Shown: in pieces, positions 39,480 to 51,686 of the stretch
Layout of the letters: each line of letters starts with the position of its first letter
Position numbering within the stretch: the first letter of the stretch is position 1
Source of the DNA: Lepiota brunneoincarnata
Taxonomy: Eukaryota > Basidiomycota > Agaricomycetes > Agaricales > Agaricaceae
Length of the DNA: 64,000 nt
Assembly (NCBI GenBank): GCA_023014365.1
Contig: JAEBUN010000001.1
Location: 3,844,001 to 3,908,000, forward strand
Direction of reading: 5' to 3'
The notes under the pieces: model-generated
What the model was told of the DNA's origin: nothing
The model's database searches: none
What the model saw: only the letters and a program-made list of their open reading frames with translations
Program-made: the position numbers and the translations under genes

Positions 39480-40026
39480 GATGTATGATCGAAGCTTCCC
39501 TATGTCTATTTGTGTACTGATTAGAAGCCAGGCAGGTGGTCATGAGAGGGGGAGTCCACTGGTGCTGAGCAATCTCACACTTCCAGCTGTTCACGCTAAT
39601 TGACATGATGACACAGAAGCGGAACAATAAACCAGATATCGCGGTCCAGATCGTGCAAAGACCGGCAGACCAAAGAAGCCCAAAAGAATCGCGCTAACCA
39701 AAAAAAAAGAGTCTGGGGGAAGAACCAAGAAATCCACCCGCTAAAATGCATTTACGCATCTTCTTTTTTCTTATCCCCAGTGCCGCCCATATCGGGACAC
39801 TGCGTAGCTATATGTAGAACATGTCAAGCCAGATACGTGCTTTGCCTGTTGCGTCGAGTGTGTGTTGAAGAAGGCGGGCCCTTTGATCTCATGTCATATG
39901 TCCTGAGTTTCTAGTCCAGAACGTCCTCTCGTAATTCACAGTCTCGGCCTCCTTTGGTGTGAGAGGTATATTATCCATGTGAACCTGTGCAAACTCTCGG
40001 GAAATCCCTCAAGGGCTTGGTTCAGG
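39480..40026 (+). repeat. Left arm of a large inverted repeat
   Basis: The reverse complement matches 41270-41812. The best-matched part is 39690-40026 against 41270-41604; it includes GGTTTCTT-free A/T tracts and a shared block with AAATGCATTTACGCATCTTC. The outer part (near 39490-39520) shares TATTTGTGTACTGATTAGA with the other arm. Degraded coding-like segments occur in both arms (for example a frame with CTTGAGGGATTTCCC context), but stops interrupt them. Confidence 0.65.
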
Positions 40027-41269
40027 CGTACTGGTCCCCGCCCCTTCCTTCCGTTCTTGGTGCTGGTAAATACGTGGCATGTGCCAAGGTGCCTAAGGCC
40101 TGAAGCGTTTGGAGAGAACCAGTTATCCAATGTCTATGTATAGTATTTATGAGAGGGAGCGTAATTCCATGTCTCCGACTAGGACATGTCGCCTCACTGG
40201 TACTACGAATCTATGAACACATCGATGGAAATATTCAAATGAATATCGCAGCTACTTGCGCTAGTTTTGTTGACCGGGTAAAGAGCTCAAAGCAGGTATA
40301 GATGATGTACTCCGTTCGCTAAACAAAAAAATCACCTCCCCCTGAAGACATCACATCCTACAGGACCACTGGTCAAAACCCGTCTCGAGAACGAGGATTG
40401 TTTTCAGTCGTAACATAGACCTATTAAATGGACACGCGTAGCTCAATGTGCTTTATGAGTGTAGTGGATACAAAAACAACCATTTGTCACTTCCGGATGG
40501 CCGCGCTTCTGAAGGTTACATGAGTGATGAGACTTTTTTGTAAACTCGGACCCAGATATTTGGGGTGTACTCGATGAAGGTTTTCTTGGACAGAAACTCT
40601 GGAGGTTGAGAATAGCTGATTCTTAGACTACCAAATATCTCTGGTGCAAAAGGGGTGGCTAGCAAACATTAAGGGTTAAAGCGGTCGCACTCTCTCGGAA
40701 TCTCACTCAGGTTGTTCGTTGTGTTGCAAGTGCCATGCAACAATGTGATCTCCACTCCAAGCAACCTGTGGGATGTAAGGATTTAAGCGGGTTTGGGTTG
40801 GGGGGGGGTTAAAGATGGTAGGATGATTGACAGTTGGGCAGTATGATTATCTGTCGAAACACGAGTGTTCAGCTCGACGTCTCATTACTCATTATTGTTT
40901 CCTCAATTTCATATTTCCTCAATTTCATGGACACTGTATGTACACGAATGAATGCTTATGTTATACTGCTAGGTTACTAGGTGGACATACATTCTAGCAT
41001 AAATAGGAGCACATAGTTTCTTCCTCATTATTTAAGTAGCTTCTCGAAACGGCCTAGGATCCTAGCGATCTTATATACTTATATTCTGTGTCCGAGGTTC
41101 CTACTGCGCACTTCTATTCTCGTTGTTATCCCGCACTCTGCGCAGGGCTTTATACACCTTGAGCGTAAGCACCGAACCCTGATTTGTCAACATAGTCATC
41201 TAGAGTGAGCAACACCACCTGCTGTTGGTTCCTAATTGCCTCCTCGATCATCGATGTCACCCATGCACG
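40027..41269. other. Spacer between inverted-repeat arms
   Basis: About 1.24 kb without a supported gene. It contains copy B of the dispersed repeat (40853-41124). Confidence 0.5.
40853..41124 (+). repeat. Dispersed palindrome-bearing repeat, copy B (hairpin collapsed)
   Basis: It aligns with copy A from GTCGAAACAC through TTCTATTCTCGTT. Where copies A and C have two GGATCC arms around an 11-13-nt spacer, copy B has a single CCTAGGATCCTAGC. This is the product expected if one arm and the loop were removed precisely between the two GGATCC repeats. Confidence 0.65.
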
Positions 41270-41812
41270 CCTGAACCAAGCCCTTGAGGGATTCCCGAGA
41301 GTTTGCACAGGTTCACATGGATAATATACATACCTCTCACACCAAAGGAGGCCAAGCCTGTGAGTTAGGAGAGGACATTCTGGACCAGAAATTCAGGACA
41401 TATGACACGAGATCAATGGACGTGCCTCCCTCAACATACACTCGATGCAATAGGCAAAGCGCTTGTCTTGACATGTTCTACATATAGCTATGCAGTGTCC
41501 CAATATGGGCGGTACTGGGGATAGGAAAAAAGAAGATGCGTAAATGCGTTTTAGCGGGTGGATTTCTTGTTCCCTCCTCCAGACTCTTTTTTTTTGTTAG
41601 CGCGAGCCTGTTGCTCAGCTTTGGCTGCCTGTCTTTTCCTGACCTGATCTTCAAAACTTGATTTATTATTAAGTCTCTGTGTTATCATGTCAATCAGCAT
41701 GAACAACTGGAAGTGCAAGATTTTTCAGTACCATAAACCCCCCCTTGTACCGTTAATTGGCTGGCATCTAATCAGTACACAAATAGATGTAGGGAAGCTC
41801 CAATCATACATT
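41270..41812 (-). repeat. Right arm of a large inverted repeat
   Basis: Partner of 39480-40026. The following segment (41790-41865) recurs in direct orientation at about 45968-46045 beyond the hAT element, so this region belongs to an older dispersed repeat. Confidence 0.65.
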
Positions 41813-42300
41813 TGGTGGGCTGTTGCTCTTTGGATTTACTTTATTCATGCTCATGGCTGATGATAGAAGTGAGGGTGGTGGGAGAGTATGTTGCCAGAAC
41901 ACCTCAAGGATTGTAATGCTTAAATGCATAGGGAGACGAGTGGATCGCAATCTGACAACCAAGCGATCTATCCACCTGCAGACTCTAGGGTTAAACCCTA
42001 CCCATGTGTGGGGCCAAATCATTCCTCTGAAAATTCAGAATTTCCAAATGCTCCACCTATTTCAAAGTCCTGATAATAGGCACATGGCCAGTGATTTGGG
42101 GATGGAGGCACTGACCTGAGGAAATTTTGGATTTTCCCATATTTGAAACATGATGTCTCCTGCCCAGCCCAGGCCCCAAACCAGTACACAAACTGATGTC
42201 ACTGCTGGTGTATGACTATATTTGAACATGAGATATATGGTGAAATATCAGACAAAGGTATCACTACTGTGAACATAATTAATATCCAATTGCGACCTGG
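41813..42300. other. Repeat-derived sequence left of the hAT element
   Basis: Noncoding. Its start resembles 45990-46045. Its end (about 42235-42308) is partly inverted relative to the sequence right of the hAT element: GATATTTCAC-type and AATTGCG blocks occur on both sides in opposite order. Confidence 0.4.
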
Positions 42301-42308
42301 CCTTGAGC
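42301..42308. repeat. hAT target-site duplication, left copy
   Basis: CCTTGAGC immediately precedes the element; an identical copy follows it at 45861-45868. Confidence 0.93.
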
Positions 42309-45300
42309 CAGTGTTGTGCGGTTGATGAGTAGCATGTGTACTCATCAGTGTGCTTCATGAATGGTTCATGAACAGTTCATGAAGTGGGAATACCCGATGA
42401 ACATAAAGCATACAATACAATTTACGTTCTATTTATATACTATATAGCCCTGAGGCTATTCACTATCGTGTTCTAATGATGATCAGAAGTGCAGCAATGA
42501 GACTGATATATGCATCAAAAACCTGATATAACCTATAAGACAAGTGCCACTCTTAATGGTCCTTCCCTTCATTGATCCCATGGTCAAAGACACCTCAGTA
42601 GGCTGTGGATGGTGGTGGGATTGTTCCTATCAGCACCCCAAAGAAGTTGATAGGACTGACTCATCAACTGCATATCACCGTATGATGGGGACAAAGTCTT
42701 GCCCGGTGCTGAAAGGTTATTGTAAAGGCTGTTTTGATGAGTATCTCAAAGAGATACAGGAGAAGGAAATGGTGAGTTTTCTCTCACAAGGAAGGGAACG
42801 TTGGGGTGAACAGGCAATCAAAGAATTTAGTATGTTCATCATGCATGACATCCAACCCAAAATCACAGTATAATCCCTTTGACACTTACAGTGTGGACAG
42901 TTAAAGGCGACATCTCAAGAGCCAAAATAAAGGTCTGAGGATGGATGCTCACACACCCAGCAACTCTCCTTAATCATCTTGTCCATTGCCCACACCAACC
43001 CCAGGAGATCCAACAGAGAGCTTTCAGTCATCTGTTATCCACCATCAAAGGGTCACCTCAGAAACCTGGACACTGGGATCGCCATCAATTAACAAGCCCA
43101 ATGTCTACTTTACCCTTTGCGCTCACCACTTTGGCTATTCAACAACTGCCAGTGGAATTTCCATGGTTACTTCCCACCACTCCCAATTTTGATAGCCAGA
43201 GCCTTGCTCCATCAGATTCTATTTCGCATGCAGCGCATAGTAGCAGTGCTTTGGTAGCCCACAGTTACAATCCACCTACTAGCAGTGCTGCTCCTTCAAT
43301 CCATACCTCTGCTCACAATTCTGGTTCTGGCTTCAATGATCCTGTCATTCCAAGTCCATTTAATTGAGCAGTGCCATCAACAACCTGTGCACCTGCATAC
43401 CCTCATTCCACTGCCAGTCACGCGCCATCAATCTATCCCATATGGAGTCCCTTGTTGCAGAGGAAATTTGAGGAACAAGTTGCTTGTTTGACTGCTGCTG
43501 CTAACCTCCCTTTATCCTGGGTTGATAATCTGGAGTGGCATCACCTGATTGAGCTTTTCATGCCTGGCTTTCGCTCCCCATCTCGGAAATCACTCACCAC
43601 TCACATTATTCCAAGTATGGTCGATTGGGTTTGTTTGGGTGTCAAGGAGAATGTTATGGGAAAAGCAGTTACCCTTCAGGCAGATGGGTGGACGGCAGTT
43701 AGCTTTATCCACCTGGTTGCAATAATGTTAACGGTTGCATGCAAAGTAAGTCTAGAACAATGATGTCATCAAATTGATCTGATCACAAATTCCCCAGCTT
43801 TACACCTTGAAAGTCCATGACGCATCACGTGAATGGAAGACAGCAGAAAATTTCCTTGAATTACTCAAAGGTGCTATCAATACCATTGAGAATGAATACA
43901 AAGGAAAAGTTGCTGCTGTCATCACTGATGCATCAGGTGAATGTCACAAAGCCAAACGAGACCTTGTGGCAGAGAGGCCATCAATTGTAGTCCTTGATTG
44001 TTTTGCACACCAAGTAAGATCCATTAGTCATATTCTGAGGATCAACTCATTTACCATTAATAGATTAATCTTGTCGTTGGCAATTACTTCAATGGATTAC
44101 CCGAAATTCATTCTCCCACCACCAACAAAGCCACCGAGCTTGTCTCATGGCTTCGAAGCAAGACCTGAATTCTTGCAGAGCTTAGGCATATGAGTTGCCG
44201 AGCTGTCATACACCCAGTTCTTACTCAATGGTCAGCACATCTGATGTCATATGAATGCCTTCTCGACAATCAGACAGCACTCATTCATCTTGCTGGAGCT
44301 GATAGCAGCCGACCGGATGAAGCCAAAGTTATGATAACAGGATCAGGGGCAGCAAAACGCAAAGCACAGGCAATGATCGCAATCATTGATAATTCCTCAT
44401 TCTGGCATTCGCTTGCTTGCATTGTCCACCATCTCTGCCCACTTGGTGAAATTTCCGGTGTCATTCAGGCCACATTTTGTCGTCTTGATACTGTTCTACT
44501 CTTGTTTGGATATCTTGTCTCTACATTCAAGGAAATGGCAAAGCAAGATGTGGGTGATCAGTTTGGTGCCGAGTTGATTATTGCAAGTGTTGAGAAGCGT
44601 TGGGCACAAACTGATCAAGGGGTACTTATTGCGGCAGTGATCCTCAACCCCCTCTATCGTGAGCAGTTGTTCAGCCCAGGCAGCTCTTATTACAGCTTGA
44701 TTGACATTCTTGATCTATTTCAACAACTGTGGTCGCGTTTCAATGATGGAAAGGCTCCCCCCACATTGTTTGCCAGTGATATCTGGGATTATATAGAGTT
44801 GAAAGGAAGATTTACTTGCATGGAGAATGCGATCATGTTTGAAGTGCAAGACGCAGCCACAGATTCTGCACACAGCGTTTGTGGTATTTTTTATTGAATA
44901 CTACAACATTTGCTGATTGGACTACAATTAATTTCAGGGAAAATATCGTCCACTGAATCCCATTAATATGTATACCATTCTCGGGTTCAAAGATCCAAGC
45001 GAGACTGAGTTGTCACTCTTTGCAAAGCATATCCTTCACATATCTGCCAATTCTGCATCTTGCGAGCGCCTTTTCAGTGCTTTTGGAACAATTCTCACTC
45101 ATCTGCAGAATCGGTTACTACCAAAGAATTTACTGAACATCTCAGAACTTGCCGTACAGATTCAAGATGAGCATCTTTGGGATGGGGGCACCAGCTCTGC
45201 TCAATTCCGTAAAATGCTCAAAACCCACATTGAAAGGTGGTCATCCATGCAAGACACACCACCAGCACCCCCAGCCCATCATCTTATGGCCAGATCTGGC

Positions 45301-45860
45301 GATGCAGGTACTGCTGAGGATGAAGAAGTTGGGGATCTGGGACATGGATCCCTCGGCAGGTTCTCAGTTCTTATTCAACAACATAGGGAAGCAGCACAGG
45401 CATATGACGAGGAGGATAACTGTTCAATGACTCCCTCTGGCTCGTATACCCCCCAAATCTCCTCTCGAGCCCCTCCTGCACAAGTGCAAATTGAGGATCT
45501 TTTCGATCTTAAAAATCCTGCATGGAATGAGTTGTTTGGACAGAGTCTCAAGTGGAGCTTCAATGAGGAGCTGGAGCTGCATAGTTTGTTGGATTTAGAT
45601 GCCAAGGGTGATACCGAAGATATTGGTGGTGACGATGAGGGTGATATTCTGATGGATGAAGCCACTGAACAAATTCTGTTGTGTCGATGATATGTTTTAT
45701 TATGTGAGAACCAAATCCGATCTATTTGCATTTGTTTACTCGCAGGCTCTGCTAAATGTACGGCAACATGCCAGTGGTTTATGGTAACATGAACCGCTGA
45801 TGAGTGGCTGATGAACCGATCAGTCAGGTTCATGAAGGTTCATGAACTGGCACAACACTG
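42309..45860 (+). mobile_element. hAT-superfamily DNA transposon
   Basis: The element is 3552 bp and starts CAGTGTTGTGC and ends GCACAACACTG, an 11-bp perfect terminal inverted repeat. It is flanked by perfect 8-bp target duplications, the length diagnostic for hAT. Subterminal regions at both ends carry repeated TTCATGAA(C) motifs (left about 42354-42384, right about 45828-45848), likely transposase-binding sites. It encodes one transposase in the plus direction. Perfect target duplications indicate no flanking rearrangement since insertion. Confidence 0.93.
42544..45690 (+). pseudogene. hAT transposase, probably inactivated
   Basis: Coding is spread over several exons. Clear junctions are 43746-43797, 44014-44063 and 44876-44937. 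TLQADGWTA carries the first catalytic Asp and VVLDCFAHQ the second. SASCERLFSAFG near 45055-45090 is the conserved C-terminal dimerisation block. An N-terminal Cys/His-rich segment (near 42600-42750) may be a BED-type finger but could not be spliced with confidence. After the intron at 44014-44063 the frame reads WLRSKT, TGA, ILAEL at 44166-44168, where relatives usually have Arg. A second in-frame TGA lies at 43365-43367 unless removed by splicing. Both are what CGA-to-TGA change gives. The C-terminal tail after about 45290 is acidic and low complexity. Confidence 0.8.
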
Positions 45861-45868
45861 CCTTGAGC
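45861..45868. repeat. hAT target-site duplication, right copy
   Basis: CCTTGAGC, identical to 42301-42308. Confidence 0.93.
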
Positions 45869-47397
45869 AATTGCGTATTCATGATATCCATGGTTGTAAT
45901 ATCCTTGTCTGATATTTTAGCATGTGATCAAAAGATATTGCACATACGGAAATGGTTGTATGCCAGGAGTGCGTAGGGAAGCTTTGATCATACATTTGTT
46001 TTGGGCTGTTGCTCCTCAGATTTATTTTATTCATGCCTGATGATAGATGCGAGGGATGTCCTGATAGGTTCTGTACAATTGTTTTGTTATTTGTCCATGG
46101 ATATCCATCGAGGGGACCCACTGGGACCTTCAAACATAATAATATGAGGGAGAGTATCACTGGTGCCCCACATACCTTTCCTCCAACAAGCCAACTGGAA
46201 ACAATTTGGCTGTGTGGTCAACAAACAAATTTGCCTGTTGCCCCTTGATTTCGAATGTGATGAGTGAAAAACTAGTGTAGGGCCAGGCTCTACCCCCCGC
46301 CGACCTCGCCTCGCTTTGGTGGCACTCATACTACGCTCCTCGGGGCAAGAGCAGTGAGCCAAGAGCCATTCAATCAATTTGGTGGTATTTTCATGACCAA
46401 ACACATTGGATCAAAGCTTACTTCCAGGTGACAGGGCAAACAAAACAAAGAAGCTAGGAGAGCTTTTCTCTGATGACAGTAGGTGGGGATTCTGGGCACT
46501 TTGGGATGAAGAGGCAACAGGACAGCAAGTGCTGGACTAAGGTGACCGGCAGCTGGTCCATTCATCTTGCATACCATGCTGTCCAGGATCAGGTAGTCAA
46601 CCTACAGTGTATTGAGTGAGTGGGGCCAGCGAAGACATACATAGTATCAAGTGAGTGGGGCTCAGCGTGCCTGCTGAGACATACATTATATCGAGCGAGT
46701 GGGACTCAGCGGGCCTGCTGAGACATACATTGTATTGAGTGAGTGGGACTCAATGGGCCCGCTGGGTTGGTCCATCATCCTATATAGCTCCGCTCATGTA
46801 TTTGGGAAGCACATCAGAGGGGCCCTTAGGATCCAAGGATCACAGAGGCATAGAATGCTGGGCTTGGAAGTGGATAGCAAGCAATTGCAGAGCAGTGGCA
46901 TGGCATGAGACTAAATAAGAACATTTTCATGGATTGATTGCTTGACAAAAATTAAGTGATAATAGATATTTGACATAATGGAAGTGCCGAATGGTATTGG
47001 GTTAGGCAGCATGGGTGGCAATTTTGGGGTGGCATGAGTGAGGTGAATCAGTCTGGTTGGAAAAAGAAAGAGGGGGGCATCTAATCAATGAGTGATGGAT
47101 AAGGCAACAACAAGTCAAGGAAAGCGACAGCAAGAAAAAAGCTGGCATGGGGTGGTGGGTGGCACAGAATGAACATTGCTGAATGGTATGGGGGTGGGCA
47201 GCATGAGCGGCAAGCTCATTGCGGCACTTTTGAGAAGAATCAAGATGGTGTGATAAAACCAGAAGACCATTTTCGTGGGCATGTATTAGAAGATATTACG
47301 CAAGATGGGGCGGCATTGTACTGGATAGCCTGAAATGAGGGCAGGCAAAGTTTTGAACAATGGGGGTCAGGGATGCCTTCAAAACCATAAGTGATTA
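45869..47397. other. Repeat-derived interval right of the hAT element
   Basis: No gene is supported. It contains a direct copy of the 41790-41865 segment at 45968-46045 and a tandem repeat at 46609-46777. Confidence 0.45.
46609..46777. repeat. Tandem repeat, period about 44 bp
   Basis: Units starting ATTGAGTGAGTGGG (or ATCGAGCGAGTGGG) begin at 46611, 46646, 46690 and 46734, giving spacings of 35, 44 and 44. Each full unit includes a CAGCGGGCCTGCTGAGACAT-like segment. Confidence 0.8.
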
Positions 47398-48260
47398 TTA
47401 TGTATGGTATATACACAATGATTCAAATGTTCGGCAAGATAGGGAGGTTAGGGACAATGTGAGTAGTATTAGAGTTGATGCCGTCAATGGTGAGAAGGCG
47501 TTTTGTGATATCCTCTTCAATAAGTTTGTCAACAGATTGCCGTAATTTGACAAGTTTGCCATGGGTGTCATCTTGGACAGCAAGCTTTAGGGTTTCAGAG
47601 TGGTACAATCGGTGAGCTGCATCCTTGTAGCTCAGGCCTTGATGTTGCTGCAATGCCTTAATCTCGGCATGAGCGGCAAGGAGTTCATGCTCAGTGAGAC
47701 TCTGGGCAAATGGATCAAATAAGGGCCTGGCATTTTAATATGATATACAATGTGGATGGCCATACCGGAAGGGTGGGAACCATGATTTTGCCGTGGCCAA
47801 TAATGGCGTGAGGGAGATCCTCCATTGAAGTCGGCTGAAATATGAAACAGATGGTGAGCAAAGAAGCATAATAAATGAATGATTAGTAGTATCCAACAAT
47901 GAAGGCATGAGTGAGTGGATGGATACATTACCCAAGTGGCAGGTTTGTTAAAATCACTGGCAAAATGCCAATTGCCGCAGCAATGTGGGGAGAAAAGGGT
48001 TGAATGTTGGAAGTGGAACATACTGTGACTTTGATGTTTTGAACATTGGATAGTTGTTTCATTTTAGCATTTTGGCAGCAAAGCTCATCGGCATTGACTA
48101 AATATCCAGGCATGGAGTCTGGAGGCAACCTAATTCCCAAAGCGGTGGATTCGGATGTGTCTCCCAGTGATTCCATGTTGAGGGGTGCTGCAGTATTCAT
48201 GATGGATGGATGGTACATGGGTGGATTTTGGAGGGGGAATGAAGGTGTTAAGGGCGGCAC
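47398..48260 (-). CDS. Unrecognised gene A, beside the KDZ region
   Basis: Minus-strand frames at 48260-47928, about 47850-47750 and 47710-47423 are protein-like. The first contains an ATG and ends near VQNIK. The last contains EHELLAAHAEIKALQQHQG and KLVKLRQSVDKLIEED, which look helical and coiled. Candidate introns exist, but I could not find a set with agreeing phases, so the exon structure is open. No domain is recognised. It is transcribed away from gene B, with about 175 bp between starts. The same kind of Gln/Met/Pro-rich composition is seen in genes B and C, suggesting a shared origin in one mobile unit. Confidence 0.4.
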
Positions 48261-48434
48261 TTAAGGCAAATTGTATTGAAGACTGATTATTAAGCAATTT
48301 GTGATTTGATCACATGGCTTGTGTTGAAAAATTTTCTTGTGCTTCTGACATTACATTCCTGCTTTCTGTATTCCTCCCATCAATGACAAACATCTCATCT
48401 TCATTTTGGCAAATAAGAAAAAGATCTTTGTGAG

Positions 48435-51400
48435 ATGTCCACAATCAGCAAAAGAGAAATATCGGCTGCCCTGGAAAAGTATGAGGGTATTGTGCAGCTT
48501 GGATTACAAAGTGGCACAATACAAGAATTGATGGAAAAACATAGAGAAGAAATGGTAAGAATTCCCTCATGGTTGTCATTTCATTGCCAACCCCCCATTG
48601 ATATATATATTACCACTTGCAGCAGAGGACATTTGCCCATACAAGCAGTCAAGACCCGGAAATTCGTGTGGGATTCAAAGCACATAAGTTCCTCATAAGG
48701 TTCCTAGTGGAATGGTGTGAACATGGCAGTGAACCCTTGTTTGCCATGACCCAATTGGCGGCATTGGCAAAACATGAGCGAAAACAAGCGAAAAAGAATG
48801 TCCATAAATTGGTGGGTGATCCAGCAAACTGTTTTTGTGTGGTAGGCAACTAACTAATGTTTTATAGGGGGCATACATGAGCGAACAAGGTGCGGTTACT
48901 GGAATGATAGCTACAGACTTGCCGCCAACTGTTAAACACCTGCCGCCACCGGCAAACATAACACCAGCATTGAGGAATGGCCAAGGACAAGAGCAACCTC
49001 AACTTACCAAACACGAGATGGAGAGTCAGGGTAGCACCATGGGTGGTGCTGGTTATATTCCCATTGGCCAACGCAAGCCAGCACAAGAAATGCCATGACT
49101 GGCACCAGGTCAAACAGGTACAAGCCCAATGCTGCAATCACTTTCGGTCCCAACAGCAACGCCTGAGCAACATGACCAGCCTGAAACATCAACAGCTGGA
49201 CGTGCCCAGCGTGCTGCAGCATCACGGCCCCCGATTGTCATTTTGGATGACGTGATGGAGGTCTCAAGCTCAGAGTCATATAAACCCTCCACATCGCCTC
49301 CACCAGTTTTGCAGAGCAAAGGGAAGGGAAAGGCACCAATGGTGGAGAAAAAGTCTACAGTGGGAGACAATGAGGGTCGTGGGTGTGGCTGGTGTTGGGT
49401 CATGCCACAGCGCCGGCAAAGAGCCCAGGGGCCCCAGCCCCCGCGCTGTAGGCCACAGCCAACTGGAGAACTCTTCAACATGGCATGCCAGTATTGTGCC
49501 TCAAGAAATCAACCTTGTGAAATGGATGCTGGTGGAGGAGCATGCTGTGCCTGTATGGTGAAGAAATGCCAATGCACAAATTACACTGGTCCATGGGGGG
49601 TAGGGTGGCAGCAAAGGAACATGCCACAAACGTTGCCACAACGACTGGCAAAGCGGCAAAAGGGACTCAAGGAAGAGTGGCCAACAAAGAAGTATGTGGA
49701 GGTCGTGACAGATGGGGAGGACGAATTGATTTCTACGGAGTCAGAAGATGAGGTTCAGGTTCCGGAAGTACTCAAGGCACTTGAGAAGGGCAAAGGCAAG
49801 GTGGCGGCAACCTATGCCGAGGACCCCATTGAAGACGTGGAATGGGGCCCTGAGAAAGAGGTGGAACTGCAGGAAAGTAAGTAAAAAACCTCACTATCTG
49901 GTCTCCACTAATAATTCATGCTCCTACTTGCTTTTTCTTCCAGTGAATAAATATTGCCAGGAACATCTCAACCAATTTGATCAATGGCTGATCAAACATT
50001 TTTTGCACACCGAGGGGCAGGCAAGGATCCAGGTCCTGCGCCTTTTCAGGCTCAAAGAATGTGTGAATGCTTTCAGTGACTAATTGACAGAGGTTGCAAA
50101 CTGGATTGAAGCTGCGGCACTGGCCATGCACCTCATATTCGACAGCCGAGTCAGCGCATTGGAGGCTGCAATGGAAAGGCTATCTCAGCAGATAGATGCC
50201 CTTTGTCCTGCACCACTGGTTAGTGGCAGTGCTGCCGCGGCAGACACAACAGTGCTAGATGTACCTGCAGGTGCCGTGGCAATGGAGGTTGATACTGCCA
50301 ACCACACTCCCTTGCCGTTGCCACCCACCCCACCGCCAATGCCGGAGATACACAGCCTGTCTGCCATTGACATGCCCTGCAATCCCATGGTGGATCTGCA
50401 AAATACTGCTGACTGCCTCTCTCCTGAGTTGCCACAGGAAAGTCCAGTGGCTATGTCTCATCCTGCTGTAGGGACCACCCCAATAACATGTCTTGAGGAT
50501 GCTCAGGGGAGTCAGCCAAGACCGTTGGCATTGCCTTCAGGTAATGCACAATGTAATCGTGCAATTTGGTGATTTACTCAGACCATTACAGTGCCAGCAC
50601 TTGCCGCCACCGAGTCTGACATTACGGAGGCGGCATATGCCGATGCTCAAATGCATGCGACTGGGTACCGATTAGCACTGGGGCAACTCCCCACCCTGTT
50701 CATACTTGGGCCAACATCTTCTGAGGCTCCGCTGGCATTGGGTGCCACTGCTGCCATGGCAGACTCCCCCTCCCCCATCATGAGCAATGGTACTTTGAAC
50801 ATACCAGAAGATTATATGGGATCCATCCCTGCAAATGATCCCACCCCTGGTCTGATAATACCAGTGAATCTCCCCCCTCCAAATCTTGCCACTCCCTTGG
50901 CGGCAGAGCCTCCCGGCCCTACTGCATATGTCCCCTCCTCGTCCCAGGCAACATTGGAAACTCACACCCCAGCACATTCCCCACCAACTCCGGCAGACCT
51001 TTCTCTCCCAATTGTGGGCACCTCCTCAGAACCTCCCAAGTTGGACACTTCACAAGTCTCAATTGCTGACACCTCTCAGGTGGCAAATGTTGACTTGAAT
51101 TGTATTGCCACCGAAGCCGTTGACAACTCCCTTCCTGGTCAGCAACCTGCCTCTGCTGTTGTTATGCCAGGAGTGCAACTCATTCCTCCTACGCCCCTCA
51201 ATTCTCAAGATGATGTCACACAGGAGGTTACCCTATTAGAGCCCCCAAGTTCTGTCATGGCCTGGCCCCGGACTCGCTCACAGTTGCACGCTGATTGTGA
51301 GAGGAACAACGGACCCAATGGTGACCCTCTTGCTGAATCGTCCCATATGCCATGGCGTAGTCCCCGGCTTATGGAATCCTCTTTGCCAACAGCGGCAAAC

Positions 51401-51469
51401 ATTAACATGCTGCGCAGCAAGAAGCGTAAGCTATCTGGGGACAATCCTGATGAGTGGGAGTCACAATGA
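48435..51469 (+). CDS. Unrecognised gene B: Cys-cluster, nuclear-type protein, possibly broken
   Basis: Exons begin at ATG 48435 (MSTISKREISAALEKYEG) and continue near 48617-48850 and 48880-49100, then 49129-49884. The last carries a Cys cluster (CQYCASRNQPC then CCACMVKKCQC, near 49480-49575) between basic and acidic segments. The spacing resembles zinc-coordinating clusters common in agaricomycete repeat-associated proteins. A GT-AG intron at about 49875-49941 leads to a helical segment (EHLNQFDQWLIKHF). A TAA at 50081-50083 then interrupts the frame, which continues open with a coiled-coil-like segment (ALEAAMERLSQQIDAL). The remainder to 51469 is Pro/Ser/Thr-rich with a basic end (SKKRKLSG, a possible nuclear localisation signal). 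DNA binding is an inference only. Confidence 0.5.
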
Positions 51470-51686
51470 GCAAAGCCTTGACCTTCTTGATGACTATTGA
51501 ATCCTCCTATTCCACCCCCTGTTCCCTGTACATTCATTATCTGATCTATACATAATGTTACATTTTTTTATAATTTTGACCTAATATGATGGGGTATTTC
51601 ATTGTTCTTGCATCACTGGCTGATTCTCCCCTCAATTCACTTTTTCCGCCTCCTCCGCTGAGCTTGTTGTGGTAGTTGGAATGGGC

